A stretch of 64,000 nucleotides of DNA from Phaeodactylum tricornutum CCAP 1055/1 (taxonomy: Eukaryota > Bacillariophyta > Bacillariophyceae > Surirellales > Neidiaceae): contig NC_011684.1 in assembly GCF_000150955.2 (NCBI RefSeq), positions 186,001-250,000 on the forward strand, given 5' to 3'. Below, piece by piece: positions 41,301-49,962 of this stretch. A model generated the notes under the pieces. The model was not told where the DNA came from. It did not search any database and was given only the letters and a program-made list of their open reading frames with translations. The number at the start of each line of letters is the position of its first letter. The first letter of the stretch is position 1. Made by a program: the position numbers and the translations under genes.

Positions 41301-41675
41301 AGGACGTGAATCGTGTGACGAGGCCGTATCGGTTACTGCGGACGAATCTATCCCATCGGCCATTGTTGTGCTTGCACCGGAGGGAGTTGTGTCGGAGTCA
41401 GTTGCAGTAGTGGTAGTGATACATTCTCCACAAAACATGTCGTCGGGATTGAATCCATTCATGGCGGCATACGTTGGTGGTGTCGGGTGCAAGCTGGTGA
41501 CGGATTGCATTTCGACCGCATCTTCCCGATTCGTGTGAAACTGTCGGCGAGTCGGATGCGGCTGGTCGTGCCACTGGTTCTCCGGTTCTGCTTTCGTGGA
41601 TTCTACGAGGAGTGCATATTTGGAAGAGGCAGTCGAAACCGCCAGATTCGACTTTTGGAACGGGGCGGGTGTCAT
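38358..41675 (-). CDS. P1B-type heavy-metal ATPase (Zn/Cd class)
   Basis: A 1105-residue metal-exporting pump with no intron. The N-terminus has three ferredoxin-like HMA folds. HMA1 (about 150-215) has the GICCASE motif, like the GICCTSE of plant zinc pumps HMA2/HMA4. HMA2 (about 238-300) and HMA3 (about 328-395) keep the fold but lack metal-binding Cys. A separate CGEC lies near residues 82-85. The pump core has TGES at 595-598, the transmembrane CPC motif at 700-702 (P1B-2, Zn/Cd/Pb), phosphorylation site DKTGT at 744, SHPLS at 783, and GDGVND at 962. The final TM pair has VTLNGMKLLPGG, with a short acidic tail. It probably detoxifies or distributes Zn/Cd at the plasma or vacuolar membrane. 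Confidence 0.93.
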   Translation of the reverse strand: MTPAPFQKSNLAVSTASSKYALLVESTKAEPENQWHDQPHPTRRQFHTNREDAVEMQSVTSLHPTPPTYAAMNGFNPDDMFCGECITTTTATDSDTTPSGASTTMADGIDSSAVTDTASSHDSRPGETTDTDRDDRVSLQPQRDDPSIVRSVYFVQGICCASELPSVRKIVKPLNGVHSLQINVTTRRVYVEHDADVITAQTIAERLSKRGFPAHLISKKNRGSSTTTTASARSVGRTTLRVQTSLHSQDVARLQGILASVPGVVRIGVNVAERLVYVEHDIHVVSANDFPSSLQSSYSTTVVQDAAVEMVDAEHVHIWSQPRSEYVESTIAVSNLRSPVDVVKLQKDVTQNFLRAQVRNLHVLLTSHVIKVEHNPDLLTADKLIAVLSKLDWKVCVVTDGQAEKLYLPVIDDALDESIATQIALQDLESQSLHWNVLMSGVFWIVSMLSAVPGWSTLRYAGLVAMVFGLPPVIRKAWQTLRRWEFDANCMMVIAAFGAALLGEFDEAASVSFLFCISEWLEHRATHRAREALSTIVALRPEHANVIHPLTKQMLIVPADQVPVGALISVRTGDKIAADGVVVEGTSSVDESSLTGESIPVRKTINDVVSGGGINIGTTQLVVRTTSSVEDSAVSRLIRLVEEAQANRSPTEKMIDGFARAYTPVVVALATLMCTIPWLFGQEVGREWTLNGLIIIVVACPCALTISTPVTYAAGLAATAQRGIVVKGGASLEALGSVKKVVLDKTGTLTQGKFNVVHLENIGSIRSRKEMLQLLALMEAPSSHPLSATLVKAAKQEGVSVPTDMDAKEHTILKGEGVTANVNGKQVYVGNRKLFERLGMLSNVDQAFLGLTDAWSSSGGTVGFIGVEGEGIIGAFSMTDMIREDAADVVTALRASGHEVLMLTGDGEGAAKSVAEQINLPNSAVHYQLTPEDKLHFVASIKCPQPKHFQVLQRRPLVLFCGDGVNDAPALAVADIGVSMGEGAALAMEMSDVTLMDSSLSKLVYVMYMGRRVVRTIQENIALSLLCKLLVVTLTFAGYMTLLYAIASDVGVMLLVTLNGMKLLPGGTEVSLNRKMKSSAQAEDLLPLAGNRNPSGDTEVDGEMI

Positions 41676-42634
41676 GGTGGGGAACGAAGCTCGGGTTGTG
41701 TGTTTGTGTTCCGTGTGTCGCGGTACCTGTTGGTTGTCGTCGTCTACTACATTCCCTCTATAGGTAGATAGCTAGATAGATTGCTAGCGAAACGGGTTTG
41801 GGGAGGGCACTCTTGAGGTATGTCGCGGATGAAGCTTACCGGTGACCGCGCTAGCTTTCTTTTTTCCGAGAACGAATCTTGCCTGAATTGTCTAGCCCAA
41901 CACGGTTACGGTGTTTGGACTGTGTTCCTACGCGGCTTCCCATGTCCCCAACTCGTCGAACCTAAGGATGACTACCGATCGGTCCCGATTCATCGTAGCT
42001 TATATAGGGTACCCTTCCCTATTCGACAAAGATTCATTTAAGTAGCTTAGGTAGATCGCAAAATTCCAAAACGACACGACCTTTCAAACACAATTGTCGG
42101 AGCACAGAGTTTCGGAAACCACACCCGTCTGTAAGGTGTTAGGGTTTCTTGTGAGGATGGTGATGTGGGTACTTCTCTCGGTTTCTACTTGTACACCTGT
42201 ACACGTACAGGTATACACGACGAGTACAGCTATTGAGAGGGGGGACCATATTTGTTGTAGGGTAGCTACCGTGCGATGGGCCGCGACACGGATTTCCATC
42301 CGAGCGAACCTCCGTGAGTCTCGAACACGCGGTCCGAATCGGCCTGTGCACGGTACTTACCAACCGTACGGTTAATTCTCCCTTACTGCTAGCTGACACA
42401 ACGAACCCGACGCAGCCAAAGCAGAGAGAGAAGACAGCCCCAAACCGCGGCCTATCGTAAAGTAGAGTACTCGTTCTATTGGACAGTGTCGGTGCGCAGC
42501 TCTCCGTGGGACGTCGGATACAACCGCAATCGCGCAATCATCCGTCCGGCCTACCCGTAAGTCGTCGAAGCACTCGACTGTTTGCCGACCTCACGAATCG
42601 TCTCGGAGAAATCATCACCACAGAACGAGCATTG
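41676..42634. other. Divergent promoter region, about 960 bp
   Basis: Between the metal ATPase (minus) and the JmjC gene (plus). The JmjC frame is open upstream to about 42479 without an ATG. A GTAC-rich inverted repeat is present and listed separately. Confidence 0.45.
42195..42212. promoter_or_regulatory. Inverted repeat ACCTGTAC-AC-GTACAGGT
   Basis: Two perfect 8-bp arms with a 2-bp spacer, 520 bp upstream of the metal ATPase start and 420 bp upstream of the JmjC start. A further GTAC lies at 42191. GTAC is the copper-response core in green algae, but no diatom factor is known to me, so a metal role is speculation. Confidence 0.3.
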
Positions 42635-45103
42635 ATGGAATCTGCAGTGTCCACGAGTTGTACAGCCTCAGTGTCGGACGCGGCTATTTCCGGCGCTCGT
42701 GTTGTCCCGTCGAATGGAGCACCGATTCCGGCCGAAGCAACCCACGGCTGGCACAACCAGACGAGCCCTCTACTGACCGTTTCGTCGCAAACGAGTAGTC
42801 CGACGACGACGTCCACACAAAGTACGGGGACGTGTTCGTCTCCGTTGGATCTCTTGGCCGGCGTTTCGTCCACGGAACACGCCAAGCACCAAACACCATC
42901 AACGACCAAGGTCCGTCCACAGTCCATCGGTGCGGCGATCAAGAACACCAATCCGTCCGCAGACGCCGTTTCCAAGACAGAAGGCGTGAGCAATAGACAC
43001 GTTGCTGCCGAGAATCAAGCCACTGGAACGAGCGTGGATGTCCACGAGTCGCAGCTACAAGGAGCCGAAACATTGGAACAATTCGAAACGAAAAGCGACG
43101 ACGTTCCATCGCCTCACCTTTCGTCCTTCCGAAAAGCAACAACAACAACAACAACAATAATTCGTCACAATACGCGCCACAAAGAAAAACGTCGTCCGGT
43201 GGGATACGTGGCTCCCAAAACGGAACGCACCGTCAAACCAAAGGCTACGCCCAAACCCCGCCGGAATCGTACCCTTCAGCGAGCAAGCGGAAGTTTCCCA
43301 CGCGCCTGTTTCACGCATCGACCCAGCTTGGCTTGCCTTCGCTCACAGTCCTTGACCGACTACGTTAGAGATGTGGTGCTTCCGACTGCCAGCGCGTACG
43401 AACCGAGTACGGATCCCGACGACGACGATGATTACGACGATTTCAATCGAATTCACGAGTACCGTCCGCTGGAATGGACTGAAGGTATGGCCAAAATCAC
43501 CCTACCAGAAGGTTTTTGTACGCTTGATGGAATCGCACGCGACCGGACGGGAAGAGGACTGGATTGGCAAGCGGGTACACCCTTGGGCGACTACGTCATC
43601 CAAACCCCGATTGAACAAAACATACGAGGCCTCGCTGGCGTATACGAGTACACCTTTGCCGACAAGCCGCAGGTCACAATTGCAAGTTTTCGTGAACAGG
43701 CGGACGCCTACCGTAAAGTACAAGTTGGCAGCGCTGTCGATGATGGCGAAAATGCGGACTCGGACGAAGCCATGGATAAGTTGGCCCGAAAATTCTGGCA
43801 GCGTCTTGGTCCGACCATGCCCCCTGCCTGGTATGGAGCCGATCAAGAAGGAACACTCTTTGGCGACGATCCTGCATCCGGCTGGTCGATTGCAAAACTC
43901 GACTCGTGTCTGCACGTGCTTTCGAATGTTCCCGGCGTCACTACCCCTTACCTATACGCTGGAATGTGGGCGTCGGTCTTTTGCGCGCATACCGAAGACA
44001 TGAATTTACTAAGTATTAATTACCTGCACGCCGGTGCACCCAAAATTTGGTACGCCGTTGCGCCCGGAAAGGACGCAGATCGGTTTGCCGAGCTTTGTGC
44101 CTTTCAGTACAGTATGGAGGCCCGCAAATGTAAGGAATTCATGCGCCACAAACGATGCCTACTCAGTCCGAAAGTACTACAAAAGGCAGGAATTCGCTAT
44201 ACAACGGCGGTACAGCGACCAGGTGATGCCATGATTACTTTCCCGGGTGGTTATCATTTCGGCTTCAACGTGGGGTTCAATCTGGCGGAAGCAAGTACGT
44301 ATGGCATTGTGACAAACGTTTTTGGTTTTTTGATTTGGATCAGCTTACACAAAATTGTACGCTATTGATTTTTAGCAAATTTTGGGGTACCAGAGTGGAT
44401 TCCCCTGGGTTTGCAAGCTCATGTATGCTTATGTCGACCAGATTCGGTTCGAATCGACGTGGAACGCTTAATTGCGCTCCTGAAATTGTACCAACAGGCT
44501 GAGAAGCGGGAGGTGGGTTTGTCGTGGAAAACTTGGAGTCAGCGGAGGGAGGAAAAATTGGCTCGACGAGCACTGTCGGAGCGTCGACGCATGTCATCGC
44601 CGCCTTCTAAGAAGAAAAAACGTTCGAAAGCGCCACGGACAACTGAATTTTGGGTCGAAGTTAGGAGACCTATATCCAAAGAGGAAACTGCAAAAAAGAA
44701 AGGCAAAAGGCCACTGAAAAAAGCTAAGCGCACTGACGAAGAAATATGGCATCTCGCCAAAGCAACAACACGAAAAGGTCTCGTTCCCGATGCTCGTGTT
44801 CTTTGTGTTTTGCCGGCGAAAGTTGTCTTGGATCGTGTCAAATTTCATTACAGAACTACTGGGGACCCCGATAATCAAGATGAGCAATGCTTTGCCGGTC
44901 AAGTAGTCGAGCTAATTGATGATCATGTTCGAGTCAGATTGGATGGGCTTCCAAAGTCCAGCGACGAATGGATGCATGTATGGAGTCCAAAGCTGTTTCT
45001 GGACGGTGGTCGATGGGGCGAGGATCACGACGTTACGGTAGAGGACGAAATCGGGAAGACGTTATACTGGGAAGAAGTAGACTCCAAGAGCCTATGTCTA
45101 TGA
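42635..45103 (+). CDS. KDM4-type JmjC histone demethylase with C-terminal Tudor-like region
   Basis: 795 residues from the first in-frame ATG (42635) in two exons, 42635-44294 and 44376-45103, with an 81-bp intron (GTACGT...TTTTTAG, phase 1). About 270 N-terminal residues are Ser/Thr-rich and disordered, including a CAA-repeat Thr run. A partial JmjN-like stretch (YRPLEWTEGMAKITLPEGF) is followed by FREQADAYRK. The JmjC domain has PPAWYGADQEGTLF, TPYLYAGMWASVFCAHTEDMN (iron His and Glu), ITFPGGYHFGFNVGFN (third ligand His) and, across the splice, AEATNFGVPEWIPLG, matching KDM4 AESTNFATRRWIEYG. A Lys-rich linker leads to a Tudor-like region (RVRLDGLPKSSDEWMHVWSP). It likely demethylates H3K9 or H3K36. 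An upstream first exon is possible. Confidence 0.88.
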
Positions 45104-45415
45104 GTTGTTGTAACAACAGATTTGTTTTTGGAAGCAGTCAGTTTTCTTCGCACTGGGACAGCGCTTTGAAACCGAGATCTTCTTAATCGGCTCGTATGAA
45201 GTAGAGAAATTCGCTCAAGTTGTCGACTGTTCAGTGCTTTTGTAGCAGTAGGCTGCCAGGCGTTTTACTGTGCGTCTTACAAAATAAAAAATTGGTAATT
45301 CGCAAAAAAATCATGTGGTTGTACAGCTCCACCGTCCCTACGCTTTATTGGTCCTTATGTTGAAAACTGGCTATTTCATAGCTGTGCCACAAAAAGCGTG
45401 CAAATTTAATGGAAG
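45104..45415. other. Convergent intergenic region
   Basis: Lies between the JmjC stop (plus) and the S1-protein stop (minus). It is A/T-rich around 45285-45310. No gene was recognised. Confidence 0.45.
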
Positions 45416-46648
45416 CTAATAGGTTCCTAGACCGAGTGCATCTTCAATGTCTCTGTCCTCGTCATAGTCATCTTCGTCTTCCTCCTCTACCACCGATGGC
45501 ACTGACACTGAAGTTGATCCACCGGTCGCAAAAACTGCCCAAGCCGCTGCCTCTTCTTCGGAAAGAAGTGATTCTTCATCGGAGATTGTTGTGCTCACAT
45601 TACTGTCCACGTCTTCCACTGAAAAGATATCGCTGGGAACAGCGACACTAGTGGTCTCGTTTTCGCCAGGGACGGCCATTAGTTGATTTCTCGCCAGCCA
45701 TCGTTCGTATCGCTCTTGTTTTTCTCGCTCCCGCTCTTCCCTTTCAAGCCTGCCTTCTTCTTTAACGTCATTGGTAAAATCCAGAAAGAGTTGTTTTCCT
45801 TCATTACTCGCTATCTGTACTTTTACCTTGGTGTTGAGCTCCAAACCGGCTTCTTCTAAGCCTTGGGCTTTGTCTATAAAGGATCCATACAAATCCGCCA
45901 CTTTTCGAATGTGCAAAAGTCCGAGACGATTCGCCCCCACGTCAATCATGACGCCGTATGGTTCGATCCGTTTGATTGTTCCCGTCAGTTCTTTACCGAT
46001 CGGAAAACTTGAAGCGGAGACTTTCGGAGTAGCACTGCGTTCTACGTCGAATTCGTTCAAACACACTTCGAGTTGCCCGTTCTCACTGCGAATTTTGCTG
46101 ACAAAGACCGGCGTACCGGCAGTCTTCTTACGTAACCGCGCTGCTCTTTTTTGTGTTACGGATGACTTTGTTCCTTTCGAACCGAGTCGTAGCATGGCGT
46201 ACACAATCTTCCAGCCGCTTTCTGGCCTTGCTGCAGAAACGACGTCCGTTTCATTGAATACTCGTTGTCGGGTAGTTCGACCGACTCCCACCTCCAGAAA
46301 AACCTTGGGACCAGTAACTCCATCCAAAAGCTCCTGTACGACGTATCCTTGCAGTTCTTGCCCCAAAGCCAAAGCCGACAGTTCTATCCTTGGTTTCCAA
46401 CGCCCCTCCGGTGTCTTGTAGTAGCACGGACGAATAGGTGGCGATTGCTTCTCGCTGGCGTCCAAATTTCTGTCCAATGAGGTGTCGGTCGAAAGAGCCA
46501 ACACCGAGTGTTGTGGCGATACGATCCTTTTCGGTGTCGGGGATGGTACCGCAACAAAGGCGTGCGTACGAGCGCATGCGACTATCGCAGTTGTCGAAAG
46601 CAAAAATGTCAACGCTAGACTAATTTTATTCCGGACTCTTCGTTGCAT
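45416..46648 (-). CDS. Plastid S1-domain RNA-binding protein
   Basis: 410 residues from the ATG at 46648. An ATG at 46720 adds 24 polar residues ahead of the signal peptide and is less likely. The leader KISLALTFLLSTTAIVACARTHAF|VAV is a signal peptide ending in an A|F diatom plastid site. Two S1-like OB folds follow. The first is degenerate (LGQELQGYVVQELLDG, about residues 95-170). The second is clear (FPIGKELTGTIKRIEPYGVMIDVGANRLGLLHIRKVADLYG, about 215-280). The C-terminus has a charged coiled coil (EREEREREKQERYERWL) and a very acidic tail. Similar proteins act in plastid translation or RNA stability. It shares a divergent promoter with an Fe-S scaffold gene that is also plastid-targeted. 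Confidence 0.85.
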   Translation of the reverse strand: MQRRVRNKISLALTFLLSTTAIVACARTHAFVAVPSPTPKRIVSPQHSVLALSTDTSLDRNLDASEKQSPPIRPCYYKTPEGRWKPRIELSALALGQELQGYVVQELLDGVTGPKVFLEVGVGRTTRQRVFNETDVVSAARPESGWKIVYAMLRLGSKGTKSSVTQKRAARLRKKTAGTPVFVSKIRSENGQLEVCLNEFDVERSATPKVSASSFPIGKELTGTIKRIEPYGVMIDVGANRLGLLHIRKVADLYGSFIDKAQGLEEAGLELNTKVKVQIASNEGKQLFLDFTNDVKEEGRLEREEREREKQERYERWLARNQLMAVPGENETTSVAVPSDIFSVEDVDSNVSTTISDEESLLSEEEAAAWAVFATGGSTSVSVPSVVEEEDEDDYDEDRDIEDALGLGTY

Positions 46649-47135
46649 CCTGTTGCAAGAGTTTCTTTCGATAGCGGAGTGGGTTAACATCAAAGTAGTC
46701 GATAGAGTATTATTGAGCATACAGTTGGAGTGTCCGCTGACTATAGAAATGGCTCAATCGCAATCGATAGCACACGTAAAGCATTGTAGAATTATATTTG
46801 ATAGTTCATCACAACATCAGTAATAGTTCGGCTCCAATCCGCTGGATCCCCGCACCGACACACTGGCCTTGCTACATTGGATCGTCACGCTAACTGTAAC
46901 TGTAAAGACAAGTTTCGTGGGGGGCATGTCCGTCTTCCGCTATTGCGACATCTTGAAGTCAACTGCCACGTCACAGAATTGAAATTACCGGGGCGTGTGC
47001 TCTTCGCGTGGCACCTCCTTGTGCGCCTGATGCTTTTTCGTTGCTTCTTTTGCACCATGGATTCTGCCCGATTGAACGAATTCGTTTGGTCTTTACACTA
47101 CAGGATCACCGCGTGAACTCCTTTTTCCACGTCGT
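46649..47135. other. Divergent promoter of two plastid-protein genes
   Basis: A 487-bp region between the S1-domain gene (minus) and the IscA/SufA gene (plus). It contains ACGTCA at 46968-46973. No gene was recognised. Confidence 0.45.
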
Positions 47136-47711
47136 ATGTCAATTATGATGATTGTAAGAGCGATAATTGCTTTTCTTCTGACGGCTTCGGTTTTGAACGT
47201 TGCTACCGCTTGGATTACTCCAGCCGTATCGCGGACCGTTTCTCTTGCGTCCGTTTCTTCGTCTGTTCCTGGCCGATACTCAACATTGCCAATTTTTCAG
47301 TCCACTGAAACTGGTACAGAAGTCGAAGTTGTCGAGGCGTACGACTACGATGTCCCCGAAGACGCCGTGGTGATGATAAAACCTAACGCGATGCGTCGAT
47401 TGCGGGAACTGCGCGATCAGCAAAAGTTGGCGGATGGCGAATGCCTCGTGTTGCGCATGGGCGTGCGCTCCGGTGGATGCTCGGGCATGTCGTACGTTAT
47501 GGACTTTGCCAAAGCTGCCGATATTCAGGAAGACGATCAGGTAGACGAGTACATGTCGGATCGAATTCAGTGTGTCGTAGATTCCAAGTCAATGCTGTAC
47601 CTGTACGGACTTGAGTTGGACTATTCGAATGAGCTCATTGGTGGTGGATTTCAGTTCTTCAATCCCAATGCTGAAGAGTCCTGTGGATGCGGCAGTAGTT
47701 TTGGGGTGTAA
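47136..47711 (+). CDS. Plastid IscA/SufA-type iron-sulfur scaffold
   Basis: 191 residues. The first 26 residues (MMIVRAIIAFLLTASVLNVATAW) are a signal peptide ending ATA|W, a permitted plastid cleavage site in diatoms (Phe, Trp, Tyr or Leu at +1), so the protein probably enters the plastid. The A-type domain holds the three conserved Cys: Cys 115 in SGGCSGMSY, and Cys 183 and 185 in the SCGCGSSF end. VDSKSMLYLYGLELDYSNELIGGGFQF matches the family closely. It would receive Fe-S clusters from the SUF system and pass them to targets such as photosynthetic ferredoxin-type proteins. Plant CpIscA is the nearest functional analogue. Confidence 0.93.
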   Translation: MSIMMIVRAIIAFLLTASVLNVATAWITPAVSRTVSLASVSSSVPGRYSTLPIFQSTETGTEVEVVEAYDYDVPEDAVVMIKPNAMRRLRELRDQQKLADGECLVLRMGVRSGGCSGMSYVMDFAKAADIQEDDQVDEYMSDRIQCVVDSKSMLYLYGLELDYSNELIGGGFQFFNPNAEESCGCGSSFGV

Positions 47712-47971
47712 GAAAGAGAGGGAGACTGGGTTGAAGATCGACGAGATCTTGTCCGTCTAGTAAACGTTTTATAGCCGAGATAACTTCAGCAATCGATCCC
47801 ATAAAGAAAAAGAAGATTGACGCAGGTAACTATGTACGACAATATAATAAGATGGAATTTGTTTTAATACTCTTGAAGCAACAAAGCAAGCTACAATATT
47901 TTCTTATGTCTTATGTTATTGGACGCCTGCCACACTTACAGTTAGCAAGTTGCACTTCAATGCAATCGAAT

Positions 47972-49135
47972 TTATTCCTCCGGGAGAAGCTGCCCCAGCT
48001 GCTTGTCCAGCGTACAAATGATCGCCAAAACGGCAATCAAAATAGCTGATAAGACCTTCCAAAACTGTAGTTCTGAAGAGGACAAGGGTACTGCGCTATT
48101 GGTCTTTGCTGGCTCAACCGACAAAAGAGCTTGTCTTGATTTAGCGGCACCTTCCTTCGACCATGCCTTCAATTTTCCCTTGACGTCTTCAATACGTCGG
48201 CAGCCTTTTTCTTCCATAAGAACCCGCAACTCATCCACAATCCGATCAAAGCAGCTTGGGCCTTCGATCCAGTGGCAAGTACCAACCTGCACAGCTGTCG
48301 CTCCGGCCAACAACATGGCGAACACATCCTTACCGGACCGAACACCGCCGACTCCAACAACATCAATGTCCTCGTCAAGGAGCTCCCGCAGTTTACGCAC
48401 GTTGGCCAAAGCCGTATAGTGGACGGCCGGTCCGGACAGACCCGCAAATCCAGAATTGGAAGAAATACAAGGGGCTTCTGAAACGACATCAACGGCGAGA
48501 GCATTTCCTAGTGTATTGATAGATGCAACGTACTTCACAAGTTTCTTATGTCGGTTCAGGACACTGGCTGCCTGTTGGAAGTGTTGAAAATCCAAGTACG
48601 GAGGGAGCTTGACCCCTAACGGAGGTAGCGAATCGGTGAGTTGACTTACTTGCTCGAGAATACTGTCCATCTGATCCACATCGTAAGCGATAATCGGTTT
48701 GCCAATGACATTGGGACATGCCAGATTCAACTCGATTGCGGAAATCCGGTTTTTCGTTGGTGCAGACGCGATCTTGTGAAGCATCTCCATATTGTCGTGG
48801 AGCGACTTGCCGGACAAACTAACAAAGTAAGGCTTGTCATCGTCCGCATCTTTCATCGCATCGTCAATCGTAGTGGCATCAATATAGTAGTCAATCCCGT
48901 TGTTGGGAAGACCTTCCGAATTGAAGGAGGCAATGTAGTCGGGATGGTGCCAAGTCCGGGGTTGGGGATTTCCGGACTGTTTCTGTACAGTAGCGGATTT
49001 GGCCAAGACGGCCCCTGACGCTGACTGGGCTACCTTGGATAAGGCTGTCGATGTACCACTGCGAGGCCCCGAAGCATTGTAAACACAAGTCTTCAGCAAA
49101 ATTCCTGCAACTGTCGTCGCCAATTCTACTACCAT
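47972..49135 (-). CDS. Dihydroorotate dehydrogenase, class 1A-like, with C-terminal membrane segment
   Basis: The pyrimidine-synthesis enzyme converting dihydroorotate to orotate with FMN. 387 residues from the ATG at 49135. Class 1A features: YNASGPRSG near the start, SATVQKQSGNPQPR, the catalytic Cys 140 in LNLACPNVIGKP (Cys rather than the Ser of class 2), LGVKLPPYLDFQHF, INTLGNAL, and FMN-phosphate loops VGVGGVRSGKDV and AVQVGTCHWIEGP. After the barrel comes a linker and a hydrophobic stretch (FWKVLSAILIAVLAIICTL, about residues 350-370) near the end, as in a tail-anchored protein. Known class 1A enzymes are soluble and use fumarate. No mitochondrial presequence is evident. Confidence 0.9.
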   Translation of the reverse strand: MVVELATTVAGILLKTCVYNASGPRSGTSTALSKVAQSASGAVLAKSATVQKQSGNPQPRTWHHPDYIASFNSEGLPNNGIDYYIDATTIDDAMKDADDDKPYFVSLSGKSLHDNMEMLHKIASAPTKNRISAIELNLACPNVIGKPIIAYDVDQMDSILEQVSQLTDSLPPLGVKLPPYLDFQHFQQAASVLNRHKKLVKYVASINTLGNALAVDVVSEAPCISSNSGFAGLSGPAVHYTALANVRKLRELLDEDIDVVGVGGVRSGKDVFAMLLAGATAVQVGTCHWIEGPSCFDRIVDELRVLMEEKGCRRIEDVKGKLKAWSKEGAAKSRQALLSVEPAKTNSAVPLSSSELQFWKVLSAILIAVLAIICTLDKQLGQLLPEE

Positions 49136-49962
49136 GGTCAACGCCAAGGATCAAACAATAAGGTACCGGTCAGAGCACTTTCGTTTGCAAACTGTGCCAC
49201 TTTTCAAGGTCTCGGATTTGCCGATTTATTCTGTGTCTCAGAGAGAGGCATCAAACGGTACGACGATCGACTGAAGGGGGTGAATTTATTACTTTGTCAC
49301 ATCTCTTGTCGCATAAAAGGTCACAAATAGAGACCGAGACAGAGGTACAGCTTGCATGACATGGGAACGAGACTCCTTGGGAAACGAACCGATTAGTGCT
49401 CTCTTTAGATAGACCTAAAATATCGTCGAAGACGTAGGTACACCTTTGTAGTGAACTGCTCACAGTGAGATCGACAAAATGAATTGACAGTGAAGGCATG
49501 TCTCCAGTCTCATACAGAAAATTCGGCCAATTGTGTTTCCTGCTCTTTCCAACGCGTCTCTTCTGCTACTGTGCGAACTCCTTGCTCAGAGTATACAAGA
49601 AACTATACTCGAAAGCTGATGCTCCTCACGTCAGCAATTTTGGACAAGGATCAATCGTGTGGTTCGGGTTGAAATTTGTGCCATAGTGACTTCCTTGGAA
49701 ATCGCTTGTGCCATCACCGTTATCTACACTTTATTTTTCGTGTCCGGTTCGGATCGTACTTCGGGACTTATTTAATATCCAAGTATCGGTGGACCTTCCA
49801 TATGAAGTCAAATGTTCTGAAAAAACATCATTTGGGACAACTAGTCCCACCCCAGAGCCTGGCGTGGAATTCCAGACCGTTCCTACCTCACTCGAGAGCG
49901 CGTCATAGCTTTCCATTCTCCGCCACAACTTTCCCTCACAATTTGCAGCATCAACTGTAAGC
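49136..49962. other. Divergent promoter region, about 830 bp
   Basis: Between the dihydroorotate dehydrogenase (minus) and the ABCG transporter (plus). A 62-codon plus-strand frame at 49498 shows no domain and is not called. No repeat was seen. Confidence 0.45.

Noticed and set aside
43138-43160. CAA trinucleotide repeat as a possible microsatellite element
   Set aside because: It is inside the JmjC coding frame and encodes a Thr run, so it is a coding low-complexity stretch.
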